Shown piece by piece: positions 5,164-5,390 of a stretch of 5,390 nucleotides of DNA. The stretch is from Clostridia bacterium (GTDB lineage Bacteria > Bacillota > Clostridia > Christensenellales > Borkfalkiaceae). Location of the stretch: contig JAFOHH010000148.1 in assembly GCA_017421905.1 (NCBI GenBank), positions 1-5,390 of the forward strand. Direction: 5' to 3'. How positions within the stretch are numbered: position 1 is the first letter of the stretch; each line of letters opens with the position of its first letter. The translations under genes and the position numbers were made by a program. The notes below the pieces were generated by a model, which worked only from the letters and a program-made list of their open reading frames with translations, was not told where the DNA came from and did no database searches.

Positions 5164-5180
5164 TATAATGGGCGATTATA
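5164..5180. promoter_or_regulatory. Palindrome TATAATGGGCGATTATA, candidate operator
   Basis: A perfect 6-bp inverted repeat with a 5-base GGGCG spacer sits 22 bases upstream of the -35 of the lipoprotein promoter, in the region between divergent promoters. The arms equal -10 hexamers on both strands, but neither has a matching -35. An upstream operator or activator site is the simplest reading. It could also be chance in AT-rich DNA. Confidence 0.35.
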
Positions 5181-5347
5181 CCCTATTTAACGCCGCCCCC
5201 TAAAATTCCTTACCCCAAAGAGGCACGAAGGGTATTTTTATCGCTTTTCCTCTTATAAAAATATAAAAAGCGGGAGAAAATTCTTTTTGCGGCCCCTCTT
5301 TGCGGATGCTTTTTTTTAGAAAATTACGCAAGGTGTTTTTCATATAA
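5181..5347. other. Intergenic stretch with several overlapping inverted repeats, no firm gene
   Basis: No gene with a ribosome binding site is seen. Complementary segments include CAAAGAGG (5216-5223) with CCTCTTTG (5295-5302), TATTTTTAT (5233-5241) with ATAAAAATA (5255-5263), and CGCTTTT (5242-5248) with AAAAGCG (5266-5272). The last two interlock, so only one can form at a time. A T8 run follows near 5311-5318. A 47-codon minus-strand frame (5343-5200) spans it but has no ribosome binding site. A small RNA is possible, but no promoter points clearly into it. Confidence 0.35.
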
Positions 5348-5376
5348 TTGACAAACCGATGAAAAAGTATTAAAAT
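5348..5376 (+). promoter_or_regulatory. Sigma-A promoter for a gene beyond the right edge
   Basis: A perfect TTGACA (5348-5353), 17 bases and TAAAAT (5371-5376) point out of the window on the plus strand, with a start near 5383. It is divergent to the lipoprotein promoter. The gene it drives is not visible. Confidence 0.78.
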
Positions 5377-5390
5377 ATCTAGGTTAAAAA

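Noticed and set aside
5200..5343. 47-codon minus-strand frame starting MKNTLRNFLKKSIRKEG and ending GKEF.
   Set aside because: It has a tidy ATG and plausible composition, but no Shine-Dalgarno or promoter upstream, and its start abuts a plus-strand promoter. I keep it as possible but unsupported.

Overview
The window reads as a piece of chromosome from an anaerobic, low-GC Gram-positive bacterium, most likely an uncultured gut Clostridia lineage. That placement is inference from several signs: rubrerythrin (an anaerobe's peroxide defence), strong AAAGGAG ribosome binding sites, AT-rich spacers with near-consensus sigma-A promoters, lipoprotein signal peptides ending in FSAC-GGGG, and BspA-type leucine-rich-repeat surface lipoproteins. 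No plasmid, phage, transposase or CRISPR hallmark is visible. TAA and TGA are both used as stops, so the standard code applies.

Layout. Positions 1-156 (minus) hold the N-terminal 52 residues of a 5'-3' exonuclease cut by the window edge, with its own promoter at 235-263. Positions 448-524 (minus) are a complete tRNA-Pro(GGG) with encoded CCA, a consensus promoter upstream (570-598) and an intrinsic terminator (413-446). A 372-base spacer (525-896) ends in a perfect-consensus plus-strand promoter (790-818) for a divergent type 2 glycerate kinase (897-2072). Rubrerythrin (2215-2757, plus) follows and ends at a strong terminator (2831-2860). Two tandem paralogous BspA-like LRR lipoproteins lie on the minus strand, 2934-3971 and 4084-4980; transcription of the pair probably starts at a promoter at 5113-5142. 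The last 250 bases are a divergent regulatory region with a palindrome and, at the very end, a plus-strand promoter (5348-5376) for a gene outside the window.

The genes do not form one pathway. Glycerate kinase is central carbon metabolism, rubrerythrin is oxidative-stress defence, the exonuclease is nucleic-acid metabolism, and the lipoproteins are probably anchored outside the membrane. The most interesting part is the lipoprotein pair. The two genes share an almost identical 118-bp 5' module from ribosome binding site to linker, while the repeat domains have diverged, differ by one LRR unit, and carry unrelated in-frame insertions at the same place. The leader of the upstream copy contains a tandem 39-bp duplication that creates two mutually exclusive hairpins just before the ribosome binding site. 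No complete new system is evident; these are modest leads.
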